NCBI RefSeq assembly: GCF_003336755.1 | Contig: NZ_QMDI01000006.1 | Location: 496,001-560,000 of the forward strand | From: Elioraea thermophila (ex Habib et al. 2022) | GTDB lineage: Bacteria; Pseudomonadota; Alphaproteobacteria; Acetobacterales; Acetobacteraceae | DNA: 64,000 nucleotides | Direction: 5' to 3' | Shown: one piece after another, positions 55,380 to 63,860 of the stretch | How positions within the stretch are numbered: the first letter of the stretch is position 1 | Layout of the letters: each line of letters starts with the position of its first letter | Notes under the pieces: generated by a model | What the model saw: the letters and a program-made list of their open reading frames with translations, nothing else | Databases searched by the model: none | What the model was told of the DNA's origin: nothing | Translations under genes and position numbers: made by a program

Positions 55380-56137
55380 GGGCGCCCGATCCCGTTCCCC
55401 TCCCGCCCGAACCCGCCCTCGCGGTGCACGGGCTCAGCGTCGCCTACGGCGGCACCACCGTGTTGCGCGACGTCTCGTGGGAGGTGCGGCCCGGCACCCT
55501 CGCCGCCGTCATCGGCCCGAACGGGGCGGGCAAATCCACCTTCCTCAAGGCCGTGCTCGGCCTGATCCCCCGTCTCTCCGGCGAGGTGCGCCTGTTCGGT
55601 CGCCCGCTTGCCGAAGCGCGGCGCCGTGTCGCCTATCTGCCGCAGCGTGCCTCCGTCGATTGGGACTTCCCGCTGACCGCCCTGCAGGTCGCCGCGCAGG
55701 GGCGCTACCCCCATGTCGGCTGGTTCCGCCCCCTGCCTCGGCACGAGCGCGACCGCGCGCTCGCCGCCCTCGCCGAGGTCGGTCTCGCCGATCTCGCCGA
55801 CCGTCGCATCGGGGCCCTGTCGGGGGGGCAGCAGCAACGCGTCTTCCTCGCCCGCGCGCTCGCCCTCGAGGCCGAGCTGATGCTGATGGACGAGCCCTTC
55901 GCCGGGGTCGATGCCGCCTCCGAGGCGGCGATCCTCGCCGTGCTGCGCCGTCTCGCCCGCGACGGCCGCACCGTGATCGCGGTGCACCACGACCTCGCCA
56001 CCGCCCCCGCCACTTTCAGCGAGGTGCTGCTGCTCAACGGCCGGGTGATCGCGGCGGGGCCGATGGCGACCACCTTCACCGCCGAGGCTCTGGCCGAGAC
56101 CTACGGCGCCCCCATCCCCCTCGCCGCGGCGGCCTGA
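55376..56137 (+). CDS. Mn/Zn ABC transporter ATP-binding protein (SitB/MntB-like)
   Basis: 253 residues. Walker A IGPNGAGKSTFLKAVLG at about 45-61, Q-loop LPQRASVDWDFPLTALQV, signature LSGGQQQRVFLARAL and Walker B ELMLMDEPFAGVD. The DWDFPLT segment is typical of the manganese ATPases. Start overlaps the receptor stop (ATGA). Confidence 0.93.
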   Translation: MRAPDPVPLPPEPALAVHGLSVAYGGTTVLRDVSWEVRPGTLAAVIGPNGAGKSTFLKAVLGLIPRLSGEVRLFGRPLAEARRRVAYLPQRASVDWDFPLTALQVAAQGRYPHVGWFRPLPRHERDRALAALAEVGLADLADRRIGALSGGQQQRVFLARALALEAELMLMDEPFAGVDAASEAAILAVLRRLARDGRTVIAVHHDLATAPATFSEVLLLNGRVIAAGPMATTFTAEALAETYGAPIPLAAAA

Positions 56138-56151
56138 CGCCGCCTCGCCGC

Positions 56152-57102
56152 ATGCTGCTCGACGCGCTGACGCTGAACGCCGGCCACAACGCGGCGGTGG
56201 TGGTGCTGGGCACCGCCGCCTTCGGCCTTGCCGCCGGCGCGGTCGGCGCCTTCGTCCTGCTGCGCGGGCGGGCGCTGATCGCGGACGCGGCGGCGCACGC
56301 CATGCTGCCCGGGGTCGCCGGCGCCTTCCTGCTCGCCCTCGCCCTGGGGGGCGATCCGCGCGCCCTGCCCGCCTTGCTCGCGGGGGCTGCCGTCGCCGCG
56401 GCGCTCGCCGTGCTCGCGGTCGATGCGCTCGCCGCGACGGGGCGGCTGAAGGACGATGCGGCGATGGCGCTCGTCCTCTCGGTCGGGTTCGGCCTCGGCA
56501 TGGTGCTCTTCTCCGTCGTGCAGGCGCTGCCGGTCGGGGGCCAAGCTGGGCTCAAGGGCTTCATCCTCGGCCAGGCGGCGGGGATGCTTGAGGGCGATGC
56601 GCTGCTGATCGCGGGCTTGGCGATCGCCGCCGCCGCCCTGCTCGCCCTCCTTTTCCGCCCCTTGGCGCTGCTCTGCTTCGATCCGTCCTTCGCCGCCGCG
56701 GTGGGCCTGCCGGTGCGGGCGCTCGACCTCGTGCTCCTCTCCCTCATGCTCGGGGTGGCGGTGATCGGCCTCGGCGCGGTCGGCGCGCTGATGGTGGTCG
56801 GGCTGATGGTGATCCCCGCCGCCACCGCGCGGCTGCTGACGGGGCGGCTGGCGACGATGGTGGTGCTCTCGGCCCTGCTCGGCGCCGCCTCGGCCTGGAT
56901 CGGCTCGGCCGTTTCGGCCGCACGCCCCGGCCTGCCGACGGGCGCGACCATCGTGCTCGTCGCCTCCGCCCTGTTCGTGCTGGCCCTGCTGTTCGCCCCC
57001 GAGCGCGGGATCGTGGCGCGCACGATGCAACGGGTTCCTGCCGCACCACGCCGCGACGGCGCCTCGCCAGGGCGGGGTCGATCGATGTCGGCCGCCGGAT
57101 GA
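56152..57102 (+). CDS. Mn/Zn ABC transporter permease (SitC-like)
   Basis: 316 residues. ABC-3 family permease with about 8-9 membrane helices; seen VVLGTAAFGLAAGAVGAFVLLRGRALIADAAAHAMLPGVAGAFLLA, the conserved coupling-region DAAAHAMLPG, and GAVGALMVVGLMVIPAATARLLTGRLATMVV. A basic tail of 40 residues follows the last helix. Starts 14 bases after the ATPase stop; its stop overlaps the second permease start. Confidence 0.9.
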   Translation: MLLDALTLNAGHNAAVVVLGTAAFGLAAGAVGAFVLLRGRALIADAAAHAMLPGVAGAFLLALALGGDPRALPALLAGAAVAAALAVLAVDALAATGRLKDDAAMALVLSVGFGLGMVLFSVVQALPVGGQAGLKGFILGQAAGMLEGDALLIAGLAIAAAALLALLFRPLALLCFDPSFAAAVGLPVRALDLVLLSLMLGVAVIGLGAVGALMVVGLMVIPAATARLLTGRLATMVVLSALLGAASAWIGSAVSAARPGLPTGATIVLVASALFVLALLFAPERGIVARTMQRVPAAPRRDGASPGRGRSMSAAG

Positions 57103-58013
57103 CGACCTTTCTCCAGCTCGACTTCGTCCCGCTCGCCGCCGCGACCCTCGCCTGCCTCGCCTGCGGCCTGATCGGCAACCTGCTGCTGCTCACCCGGCAG
57201 AGCCTGCTCGGGGATGCGATCAGCCACGCCGTACTGCCCGGGCTCGTGCTCGGCTTCTGGGTCTCGGGTTCGCGCGCGCCCCTGCCGATGGTGGCGGGCG
57301 CCGTCATCGCGGCGGTCCTTGCGTCGGGCGCGATCGACCTCGTCCGCCGCACCGCCCGCCTCGAGACCGGAGCGGCGATGGGCGTGGTGTTCTCGGCGAT
57401 GTTCGCGCTCGGGCTCGTGCTGATCGAGCTCACCGGTGCGGCCTCGGTCGATCTCGACATCGACTGCGTGCTCGCGGGCCAGCTCGAGACGCTGATCTGG
57501 CCCGCCGCCGAAGACCTGCAGTCGCTGTTCGATCCGCGCGCGCTCGCTTCCCTGCCGCCCGAGCTGTGGACGCTGCTTGTCGTGTTCGCGATCGTGCTCG
57601 GCGTTCTCGCACTCCTGTGGAAGGAGCTCCGCCTCGTCGCCTTCGACCCCGACTTCGCCGCCACGATCGGGTTCGCGCCGCGCACCCTCGGCCTGCTCGT
57701 GCTTCTGCTCACGGCGCTCGCCACCGTCGCTGCGTTCTGGGCGGTGGGCACCATCCTGGTCATCGCCGCCCTTGTCGCACCCGCTGCCGTCGCCCGGCTC
57801 CTCACCGACCGCTACGGCGTCCAGTTCGCGCTATCCGCCGCCGCCGCAGTGGCGATGGGCGCCGGCGGCTACGGCGCCTCGGTGCTTCTCCCCCCTCACT
57901 TCGGCCTCGGCGGTCTGAACGCCGCCGGCACGATCGCCGTCACCGCCGGGGGGCTGGTCGCGGCGGCTGCGATCCTTGCGCCCTCGCGGTCGGCCGCGCG
58001 CGTCAGTGCTTGA
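57099..58013 (+). CDS. Mn/Zn ABC transporter permease (SitD-like)
   Basis: 304 residues. Second ABC-3 permease, about 8 helices. Seen: LTRQSLLGDAISHAVLPGLVLGFW coupling segment and VGTILVIAALVAPAAVARLLTDRYGVQ. Two permease genes imply a SitC/SitD heterodimer. ATG overlaps the previous stop (ATGA). Last gene of the importer operon. Confidence 0.9.
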   Translation: MTTFLQLDFVPLAAATLACLACGLIGNLLLLTRQSLLGDAISHAVLPGLVLGFWVSGSRAPLPMVAGAVIAAVLASGAIDLVRRTARLETGAAMGVVFSAMFALGLVLIELTGAASVDLDIDCVLAGQLETLIWPAAEDLQSLFDPRALASLPPELWTLLVVFAIVLGVLALLWKELRLVAFDPDFAATIGFAPRTLGLLVLLLTALATVAAFWAVGTILVIAALVAPAAVARLLTDRYGVQFALSAAAAVAMGAGGYGASVLLPPHFGLGGLNAAGTIAVTAGGLVAAAAILAPSRSAARVSA

Positions 58014-58035
58014 CGCGAGCCGGCACCTCCCGCAG

Positions 58036-58049
58036 CGTATTCGCATACG
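58036..58049 (+). promoter_or_regulatory. CGTAT-N4-ATACG inverted repeat before the ATC-hydrolase operon
   Basis: CGTAT (58036-58040) and ATACG (58045-58049) with 4 bases between, 19 bases before the ATG. The GTAT-N4-ATAC layout resembles operator sites of GntR-family repressors. No GntR gene is in the window. Confidence 0.35.
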
Positions 58050-58067
58050 AACAAGCGGAGGCAACCG

Positions 58068-58571
58068 ATGGAGACCGAGCGCGCGGAGCGCGACCTGCGC
58101 GGGCAGATGGCGAATCGCGCGCTCCTGTATCGCGACCTGCTTGTCACCCTGAGTGAGGAATTGGGGCGGGACCGCGCCGTCCCCCTGCTCACGCGCGCCA
58201 TCTATCGTCGCGGCGAAGGGATCGGCCAGCAGTTCCGCGCCTATGCGCCCGACGATTTCGCCGGGCTGCGCGATGCCTTCCTCGCCATCGTCCCCGGCGG
58301 GACGGAGCTGTTCAAGCCGGAGGTCCGGCGCTGCGACGAGGGCGGGCTCGAAATCAAGTTCGGCGGCTGCCCGCTGAAGGAAGCCTGGCTCGCCGCCGGC
58401 CTGCCCGAAAGCGAGGTGGCGACCCTCTGCCGCATCGCCGGCACGGTCGACCTCGGTACCTTCGAGGCGGCGGGCTTCGCGATCGAGAACCGCACCTGGC
58501 AACCCGGCCGCGACGGCTGCTGCCACCTGGTGATCTCTTCCCGCACCGAAACAAAAGGAGACGGCGCATGA
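58068..58571 (+). CDS. L-2-amino-thiazoline-4-carboxylic acid (ATC) hydrolase-like protein
   Basis: 167 residues, ATC-hydrolase family (PF14196). Seen: GTELFKPEVRRCDEGGLEIKFGGCPLKEAWLAAGLPESEVATLCRIAGTVDLGTFEAAGFAIENRTWQPGRDGCCHLVI with several conserved Cys. The named family member hydrolyses ATC, an intermediate of L-cysteine production in Pseudomonas, but most homologues are untested. GCGGAGG precedes the ATG. It is the first gene of an operon whose remaining five genes encode a LIV-type ABC importer; the ATGA overlap with the receptor gene couples them, suggesting that the importer brings in its substrate or a related amide/heterocycle. Confidence 0.83.
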   Translation: METERAERDLRGQMANRALLYRDLLVTLSEELGRDRAVPLLTRAIYRRGEGIGQQFRAYAPDDFAGLRDAFLAIVPGGTELFKPEVRRCDEGGLEIKFGGCPLKEAWLAAGLPESEVATLCRIAGTVDLGTFEAAGFAIENRTWQPGRDGCCHLVISSRTETKGDGA

Positions 58572-59686
58572 CGACGACCCGCCGGGGACTGCTCGCCACC
58601 GCCGCTCTCGCACCCCTAGCCGCGCCGGTCGCGACCGCGCAGCCGCGGCGGATCCTGATCGGCTATCAGCTCCCCCTCACCGGCGAGTTCAGCCAGTACG
58701 GCGAGCGCTTCCGCAACAGCGCGCTGATGGCGCTCGATGCCTTCAACCGCTCGGGCCGCCTGCCCGTGCCGGTCGAGATCGTGTTCGAGGACACACGGTC
58801 CGATCCGCGCGAGGCGGTGGCGGTGGCGCGCAAGTTCGTCGACAACCGGGAGATCGTCGCCGTGCTCGGCGACTTCTCCTCCTCCGCCTCCATCCAGGCC
58901 GGTCGTGTCTACGCCGAGGCCGGCATGCCGCAACTGTCGCAGACCGCCTCGCATCCGGATTTCGTCAAGATCAGCCCCTGGCAGTTCCGCAACATCACCA
59001 CCCAGGCCTACGAGGGCCCGCGCGTGGCGGAGTGGATGCGCGAGAACGGCGTGCGCCGGGTTGCCGTGGTCGCGATCCAGAACGACTGGGGCCAGAGTGT
59101 CGTTTCGAACTTCGCCGAGGCCTTCCGGGCGGGGGGTGGCGAGATGGTGGCGACCCAGTTCTTCAACCCCGGCAACCGCGAGTTCCGCGCCATCCTGACC
59201 GAGATCGCGCGCGCCCGGCCCGATGCCATCTACATCGGCATGTTCTACGAGGACGGTGCCGCCTTCCTGCAGCAGCGCCGCCAGCTCAACATCCGCACTC
59301 CCGTCTACGCCACCTCCTCGCTCTACGAACCGAAGCTCGTCGAACTCGCGGGCGCGGGAGCGGAGGGCGTGTTCCTCTCCACCACCTTCATGGCGACCAG
59401 CCCCGAGCCGCACGTCCGCGCCTATGTCGAGGAGTATCGGCGCCGGTTCGGCAGCGAGCCGAACATGTTCTCCGCCCAGGCCTTCGATGCGGTGAACATC
59501 CTGCTCGAGGCGATCGTGCGCGCCTGGCCCGAAGTGACGCGCGCGCGCGTGCGCGATGAGCTCGCGAAAACCCGCGACTTCCCGGGTGTGACCGGCGTGA
59601 CGACCTTCGACCCCGAGACGCGCGAACCGGCCAAGACGCTGGCACGCATGCGCATCGAGAACGGGCAGTTCGTGCTGCTGCGCTGA
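58568..59686 (+). CDS. LIV-type ABC transporter substrate-binding protein
   Basis: 372 residues. Signal peptide with RR (MTTTRRGLLATAALAPLAAP, cleavage near ATA). Periplasmic binding fold type I: IGYQLPLTGEFSQYGERFRNSALMALDAFN, AVLGDFSSSASIQAGRVYAEAGMPQLSQTASHPDF, and YFARAEAxx-like hinge ATTFMATSPEPHVRAYVEEYRRRFGSEPNMFSAQAFDAVNIL. The ligand is not fixed by sequence; leucine-type, amide or polar amino-acid ligands are possible. AGGAGA precedes the ATG. Confidence 0.92.
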   Translation: MTTTRRGLLATAALAPLAAPVATAQPRRILIGYQLPLTGEFSQYGERFRNSALMALDAFNRSGRLPVPVEIVFEDTRSDPREAVAVARKFVDNREIVAVLGDFSSSASIQAGRVYAEAGMPQLSQTASHPDFVKISPWQFRNITTQAYEGPRVAEWMRENGVRRVAVVAIQNDWGQSVVSNFAEAFRAGGGEMVATQFFNPGNREFRAILTEIARARPDAIYIGMFYEDGAAFLQQRRQLNIRTPVYATSSLYEPKLVELAGAGAEGVFLSTTFMATSPEPHVRAYVEEYRRRFGSEPNMFSAQAFDAVNILLEAIVRAWPEVTRARVRDELAKTRDFPGVTGVTTFDPETREPAKTLARMRIENGQFVLLR

Positions 59687-59728
59687 CGGGCGCGCGGGGG
59701 GCGGAAGAGGCGAAGCGCCGATCGGGGC

Positions 59729-60658
59729 GTGTTCGACCGTTTCGACATCTTCTTCGTCCAGCAGCTGATCAACGGCTTTTCGGTCGGGCTCGTCTACGCC
59801 CTCGTCGCGATCGGATTCACGCTGATCTTCGGCGTGCTGAACGTGGTCAATTTCGCGCATGGCGAAATCTACATGATCGGCGCCTATGCCGGTCTGCTCG
59901 CCATCGTCTTCCTTGCGCCACCTTGGGTCGCGCTCATCCTGCTCGTGCTCGCCGCCGGCATCGCTGCGGGCGTCGCCCTCGAGCGTGCGGCCTTCAAGCC
60001 GTTCCGGCGTTTCCGCGACGAGGCATCGCTGAAGTCGAAGGCGATGCGCGAGAGCACGCTGCTCTCCTCGCTCGCCATCTCCATCGTCGTGCGCGAGAGC
60101 GTGGAGAAGATCTTCGGTGCCGACATGCAGGCGATCCCGCGCGCCTATGCGGACGCGATGCAGGACCCGATCGTGCTCGGTGAGTTGGCCGTCGCCTCGG
60201 GTCAGATCGCCATCCTCGCCGCCGCGCTCGTGATGTTCGCCACCCTGCAGTGGATCCTCAAGCGCACCGACATCGGGCTTTCCATTCGCGCCGTGGCGGC
60301 GAACCCGCTCGGCGCCCAGTATGTCGGCGTCAATGTCGATCGCACCGTGATCGCGACCTTCGCCATAGGCTCCGGCATGGGCGCGGTGGCCGGCATCCTG
60401 ATCGGCCTCTATCAGGGTACGATCTTTCCCGCGATGGGGTTCGCGCCCGGCGTGAAGGCCTTCGTCGCGATGGTGATGGGGGGGCTCAACTCCATCCCCG
60501 GTGCGGTGATCTGCGCCATCGTGCTTGGCCTCGCCGAGGCGGTGGCGACCGAATTCTTCGGCCAGGGCTGGGCCGATCTCGTCGCCTACGTCTTCCTCGT
60601 CCTCACCCTCGTCTTCTTCCCCACCGGCCTGTTCGGCGCGGGCCGGGAGCGCGTCTGA
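59729..60658 (+). CDS. livH: LIV-type ABC transporter permease LivH
   Basis: 309 residues, about 8 helices. Seen: QLINGFSVGLVYALVAIGFTLIFGVLNVVNFAHGEIYMIGAYAG, RAVAANPLGAQYVGVNVDRTVIATFAIGSGMGAVAGILIGLYQG and VMGGLNSIPGAVICAIVLGLAEAVATEF. GTG start. The gene name follows family resemblance only; the substrate may differ from branched-chain amino acids. Confidence 0.92.
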   Translation: MFDRFDIFFVQQLINGFSVGLVYALVAIGFTLIFGVLNVVNFAHGEIYMIGAYAGLLAIVFLAPPWVALILLVLAAGIAAGVALERAAFKPFRRFRDEASLKSKAMRESTLLSSLAISIVVRESVEKIFGADMQAIPRAYADAMQDPIVLGELAVASGQIAILAAALVMFATLQWILKRTDIGLSIRAVAANPLGAQYVGVNVDRTVIATFAIGSGMGAVAGILIGLYQGTIFPAMGFAPGVKAFVAMVMGGLNSIPGAVICAIVLGLAEAVATEFFGQGWADLVAYVFLVLTLVFFPTGLFGAGRERV

Positions 60659-60663
60659 GCGCG

Positions 60664-61659
60664 ATGCGCGGCGTCCTCGCTCCGCTCGCCGTGTTCGCCG
60701 TGCTGTTTGGCGTTCTGCCGGCGGGGCTGAGCGCGGCCGGCTCCGGCTACCTGTTTCGGCTCGCCGACGTCACGCTGATCTTCTGCATCCTCTCCTTGTC
60801 GATGCAGCTGATCACCGGCGTGGCCGGGCTTCTCACGCTCGGACACGCCGCGTTCTACGGCATCGGCGCCTACACGGCGGCGATCCTGTCGACACGCCTC
60901 GGGTTCGATGCCGGGCTGACCATCCCGGCCTCGGGCCTCGTCTCGGCCCTCTTCGGCGTGCTCATCGCTCTGCCGACCATGCGTCTTGTTTCGATCTACT
61001 TCGCCGTCGCCACCTTGGGCCTGGGCGAGATGATCTACGTCACGCTCCTCAATTGGGTATCGTTCACGCGCGGGCCCTTGGGAATCGGCGACATTCCGCC
61101 CTTGCGCCCTTTCGGTTTCGACCTTTCCTCCCCGCTCGGCACCTATCTCCTGATCGCCGCTCTCGCCGCCCTGGCCCTGTTGGTCGTGCACCGGGTCGCG
61201 CACTCCTACTACGGCAACACGCTGCGCGCCCTGCGTGAGGACGACCAGTGTGCCGACGCGATGGGGCTTCCGGTGGTGCGGCTGAAGATCGAGACATTCG
61301 CCATCGCGACCTTCCTCGCCGGCATCGCCGGCGCGCTCTGGGCGCACACCACGGGCTACGTCAACCCGGCCGATTTCCGCTTTGCCGAAAGCATTCTCAT
61401 CCTCGCCATGGTGGTGGTCGGCGGGCTCGGCTCGATCCCCGGCGCGATCGTCGGCGCAGCCCTGCTGATCCTGCTCCCCGAGGCGCTGCGGGCGATCGGC
61501 AGGGTGCGGATCCTCGCGGTCGGGCTGATCATGTTCCTCTGCATCCTGTTCCTGCCGAAGGGCCTGTTCGGCGAGGTCACCGCACTCGATCTCGTGCGGC
61601 GTCAGTTCGGCGCCGCCTGGCGCGGGAGCCCCACCGACCGGCCGCTCGGCTGGCGCTGA
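60664..61659 (+). CDS. livM: LIV-type ABC transporter permease LivM
   Basis: 331 residues, about 9 helices. Seen: SLSMQLITGVAGLLTLGHAAFYGIGAYTAAILS, MRLVSIYFAVATLGLGEMIYV, LRALREDDQCADAMGLPVVRLKIETFAIATFLAGIAGALWAHTTGYVNPADFRF and VVVGGLGSIPGAIVGAALLILLPEALR. Starts 5 bases after livH; ATG at 60664. Confidence 0.92.
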   Translation: MRGVLAPLAVFAVLFGVLPAGLSAAGSGYLFRLADVTLIFCILSLSMQLITGVAGLLTLGHAAFYGIGAYTAAILSTRLGFDAGLTIPASGLVSALFGVLIALPTMRLVSIYFAVATLGLGEMIYVTLLNWVSFTRGPLGIGDIPPLRPFGFDLSSPLGTYLLIAALAALALLVVHRVAHSYYGNTLRALREDDQCADAMGLPVVRLKIETFAIATFLAGIAGALWAHTTGYVNPADFRFAESILILAMVVVGGLGSIPGAIVGAALLILLPEALRAIGRVRILAVGLIMFLCILFLPKGLFGEVTALDLVRRQFGAAWRGSPTDRPLGWR

Positions 61660-61668
61660 CGCCGCGCG

Positions 61669-62436
61669 ATGGCCCTGCTCGAGATCGATCGCGTGACGCG
61701 CCGCTTCGGCGGCCTCGTTGCGGTCGACGACGTTTCGGGCGCGATCGCGGAGGGCGAGCTCGTGGGGTTGATCGGGCCGAACGGCGCCGGCAAGACCACG
61801 CTGTTCAACGTGATCTGCGGCTTCACCCCGCCCTCTTCGGGCGAAGTCCGTTTCGCCGGCGAGCCGATCACCGGCCTCAGGCCCTGGCGGATCTGTCGCC
61901 GCGGCATCGGCCGGACGTTCCAGAACCTGCGCCTGTTTCCGAACATGACGGTGTTCGACAACGTCTCTGTCGGCGCGGTCGGCCGTCTCGGCATCGGCCC
62001 CTTCGAATCGCTCCTGCGCACGCGGGCGGCGCGCGATCGCGCAGCAGACGTCAGCGCCCGCACCTGGCAGGCGCTGGAACGCACCGGCCTCGCGCCCTAC
62101 GCTCACTTGCTCGCCGCCGACCTGCCCTACGGGCGGCGCAAGTATCTCGAGATCGCGCGCGCACTCGCCACCGGCCCGCGCCTTCTCGTACTCGACGAAC
62201 CGGCGGCCGGCCTGAACGAGACCGAAACGGCCGAACTCGCCCGCTTCATCCGCACCCTGCATGCCGAGGGGCTCACCATCCTGCTCGTCGAGCACGACAT
62301 GAGCCTGGTGATGGGCATCTGCCAACGCGTGATGGTGCTCGCCTCGGGCCGCAAGATCGCCGACGCCCCACCCTCGGTCGTGCAGCAGGATCCCCTCGTG
62401 CTCGAGGCCTATCTCGGCACGGAGGAGGTGGCGTGA
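61669..62436 (+). CDS. livG: LIV-type ABC transporter ATP-binding protein LivG
   Basis: 255 residues. Walker A IGPNGAGKTTLFNVICG at about 36-52, GRTFQNLRLFPNMTVFDNV, signature-like LPYGRRKYLEIARALA in which the usual Gly-Gly-Gln is reduced (LivG proteins commonly have LxYGxQR), Walker B LLVLDEPAAGLNETET and LVEHDMSLVMGICQRVMVL. Fits LivG. The livF GTG overlaps its stop. Confidence 0.92.
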   Translation: MALLEIDRVTRRFGGLVAVDDVSGAIAEGELVGLIGPNGAGKTTLFNVICGFTPPSSGEVRFAGEPITGLRPWRICRRGIGRTFQNLRLFPNMTVFDNVSVGAVGRLGIGPFESLLRTRAARDRAADVSARTWQALERTGLAPYAHLLAADLPYGRRKYLEIARALATGPRLLVLDEPAAGLNETETAELARFIRTLHAEGLTILLVEHDMSLVMGICQRVMVLASGRKIADAPPSVVQQDPLVLEAYLGTEEVA

Positions 62437-63152
62437 GTCTGCTCGCGGTGCGTGGCCTCGTCGTGCGCATGGGAGCGTTCGAGATCCTGCGCGGGGTGGA
62501 TCTCGATCTCGCCCCCGGCGAGATCGTCACCGTGCTCGGCTCGAACGGGGTCGGCAAGACCACGCTGATGCGCGCCATTTCGGGCGTGTATCGTCCGGCG
62601 AAGGGATCGATCCGGTTCGCGGGCGAGGAGATCGCGGGACTTCCTTCGCATGCGATCGTCGCGCGCGGCCTCGCCCAGGCGCCGGAGGGGCGGCAGATCT
62701 TCGGCGCGATGACGGTAGCGGAGAATCTCCGGCTCGGCGCGGCGGTGACGCGCGCGGCGGACCGAGCGGCGACCCTCGATCGGGTTCTCGCCCTCTTTCC
62801 GGTCCTGCGCGAGCGCTACCACCAGCGGGCGGGCAGTCTCTCGGGCGGCGAGCAGCAGATGCTCTGCATAGGGCGCGCGTTGATGGCGCAGCCGAAACTC
62901 CTGCTGATGGACGAGCCCTCGCTCGGGCTTGCGCCCAAGCTCGTGCGCCAAGTGTTCGACCTCATCCGTACCATTCGCGCGGCCGGCACGCCGGTCCTGC
63001 TCGTCGAGCAGAACGCCAAGGCGGCGCTCGCCGTCGCGGACCGGGCCTACGTGATGGATGGCGGGCGGATCGTGCTTGCGGGCGAGGCGGCCGCCCTCGC
63101 CGAAGATCCGCGCGTCCGCGCCGCCTATCTCGGCGGCCATGTCGGCGCGTGA
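62433..63152 (+). CDS. livF: LIV-type ABC transporter ATP-binding protein LivF
   Basis: 239 residues. Walker A VLGSNGVGKTTLMRAISG at about 37-54, APEGRQIFGAMTVAENLRLG, signature LSGGEQQMLCIGRALM, Walker B KLLLMDEPSLGLAP and VLLVEQNAKAALAVADRAYVM. GTG start overlapping the livG stop. Completes a full LivJHMGF set. Confidence 0.93.
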   Translation: MSLLAVRGLVVRMGAFEILRGVDLDLAPGEIVTVLGSNGVGKTTLMRAISGVYRPAKGSIRFAGEEIAGLPSHAIVARGLAQAPEGRQIFGAMTVAENLRLGAAVTRAADRAATLDRVLALFPVLRERYHQRAGSLSGGEQQMLCIGRALMAQPKLLLMDEPSLGLAPKLVRQVFDLIRTIRAAGTPVLLVEQNAKAALAVADRAYVMDGGRIVLAGEAAALAEDPRVRAAYLGGHVGA

Positions 63153-63168
63153 GGGAAAGTGCGGCGCG

Positions 63169-63834
63169 TCAGCGGCCTGGGGTGAACCGATCGAGGATGG
63201 CCGTCACCTCCTCGTCCTCGAGCTGGTGGAAGTCCTCGTAGTGTCCACCGATGCCGAAGGGGAGCGACGACACCTGGGCGACCACGACCCGGTCGGCCTC
63301 GCCCTCCAGCACCCGCACCGTGTCGGGCGGTGCGACGGGCACCGCGACGACGATCTCCAGCGGGCCGGCCCGGCGCAGCACGGCGAGGCCCGCCCGCATC
63401 GTCGCCCCGGTCGCGATGCCGTCATCGACCACAATCGCGCTGCGACCCGAGACGGGAACCCGCGCCCGCCCGGCAAGGTAGGCCTCGCGCCGGCGTACGA
63501 TCTCCGCCCTCTCGCGGGCCACGGCCTCGGCGATCTCGCGCTCGCTCACTCCGGCAAGCCGGATGACATCCGGGTTGAGGACGAGCGCCTCCTCGCCCTC
63601 ACCGACCGCGCCCATGGCAAGTTCCGGCTGATCCGGCACGCCGAGCTTGCGCACGAGCAAGAGGTCGAGCGGGGCGCGCAAGGCCTCGGCGATCTCCGCT
63701 CCGACGACGACGCCGCCGCGTGGCAGCGCAAGCACCACAGGGTCCCGCAACGGCAGGGCGGCGAGCTTGGCAGCAAGCACCTTGCCGGCCTCGCGCCGGT
63801 CACGGAATGGCCTTCCGGGGCGCCAGGACACCAT
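63169..63834 (-). CDS. Phosphoribosyltransferase family protein
   Basis: 221 residues. Type I PRTase fold with the PRPP loop in SAIVVDDGIATGATMRAGLAVL, plus VVLALPRGGVVVGAEIAEALRAPLDLLLVRKLGVPDQPELAMGAVGEG, the pattern of a family often annotated as phosphoribosyltransferase or erythromycin-esterase-associated protein. Exact nucleobase substrate unknown. It is convergent with the livF gene and lies 26 bases downstream of the next, truncated gene. Confidence 0.87.
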   Translation of the reverse strand: MVSWRPGRPFRDRREAGKVLAAKLAALPLRDPVVLALPRGGVVVGAEIAEALRAPLDLLLVRKLGVPDQPELAMGAVGEGEEALVLNPDVIRLAGVSEREIAEAVARERAEIVRRREAYLAGRARVPVSGRSAIVVDDGIATGATMRAGLAVLRRAGPLEIVVAVPVAPPDTVRVLEGEADRVVVAQVSSLPFGIGGHYEDFHQLEDEEVTAILDRFTPGR

Positions 63835-63860
63835 GGGCGCGACCGCGGTCGCTCAGCGCG

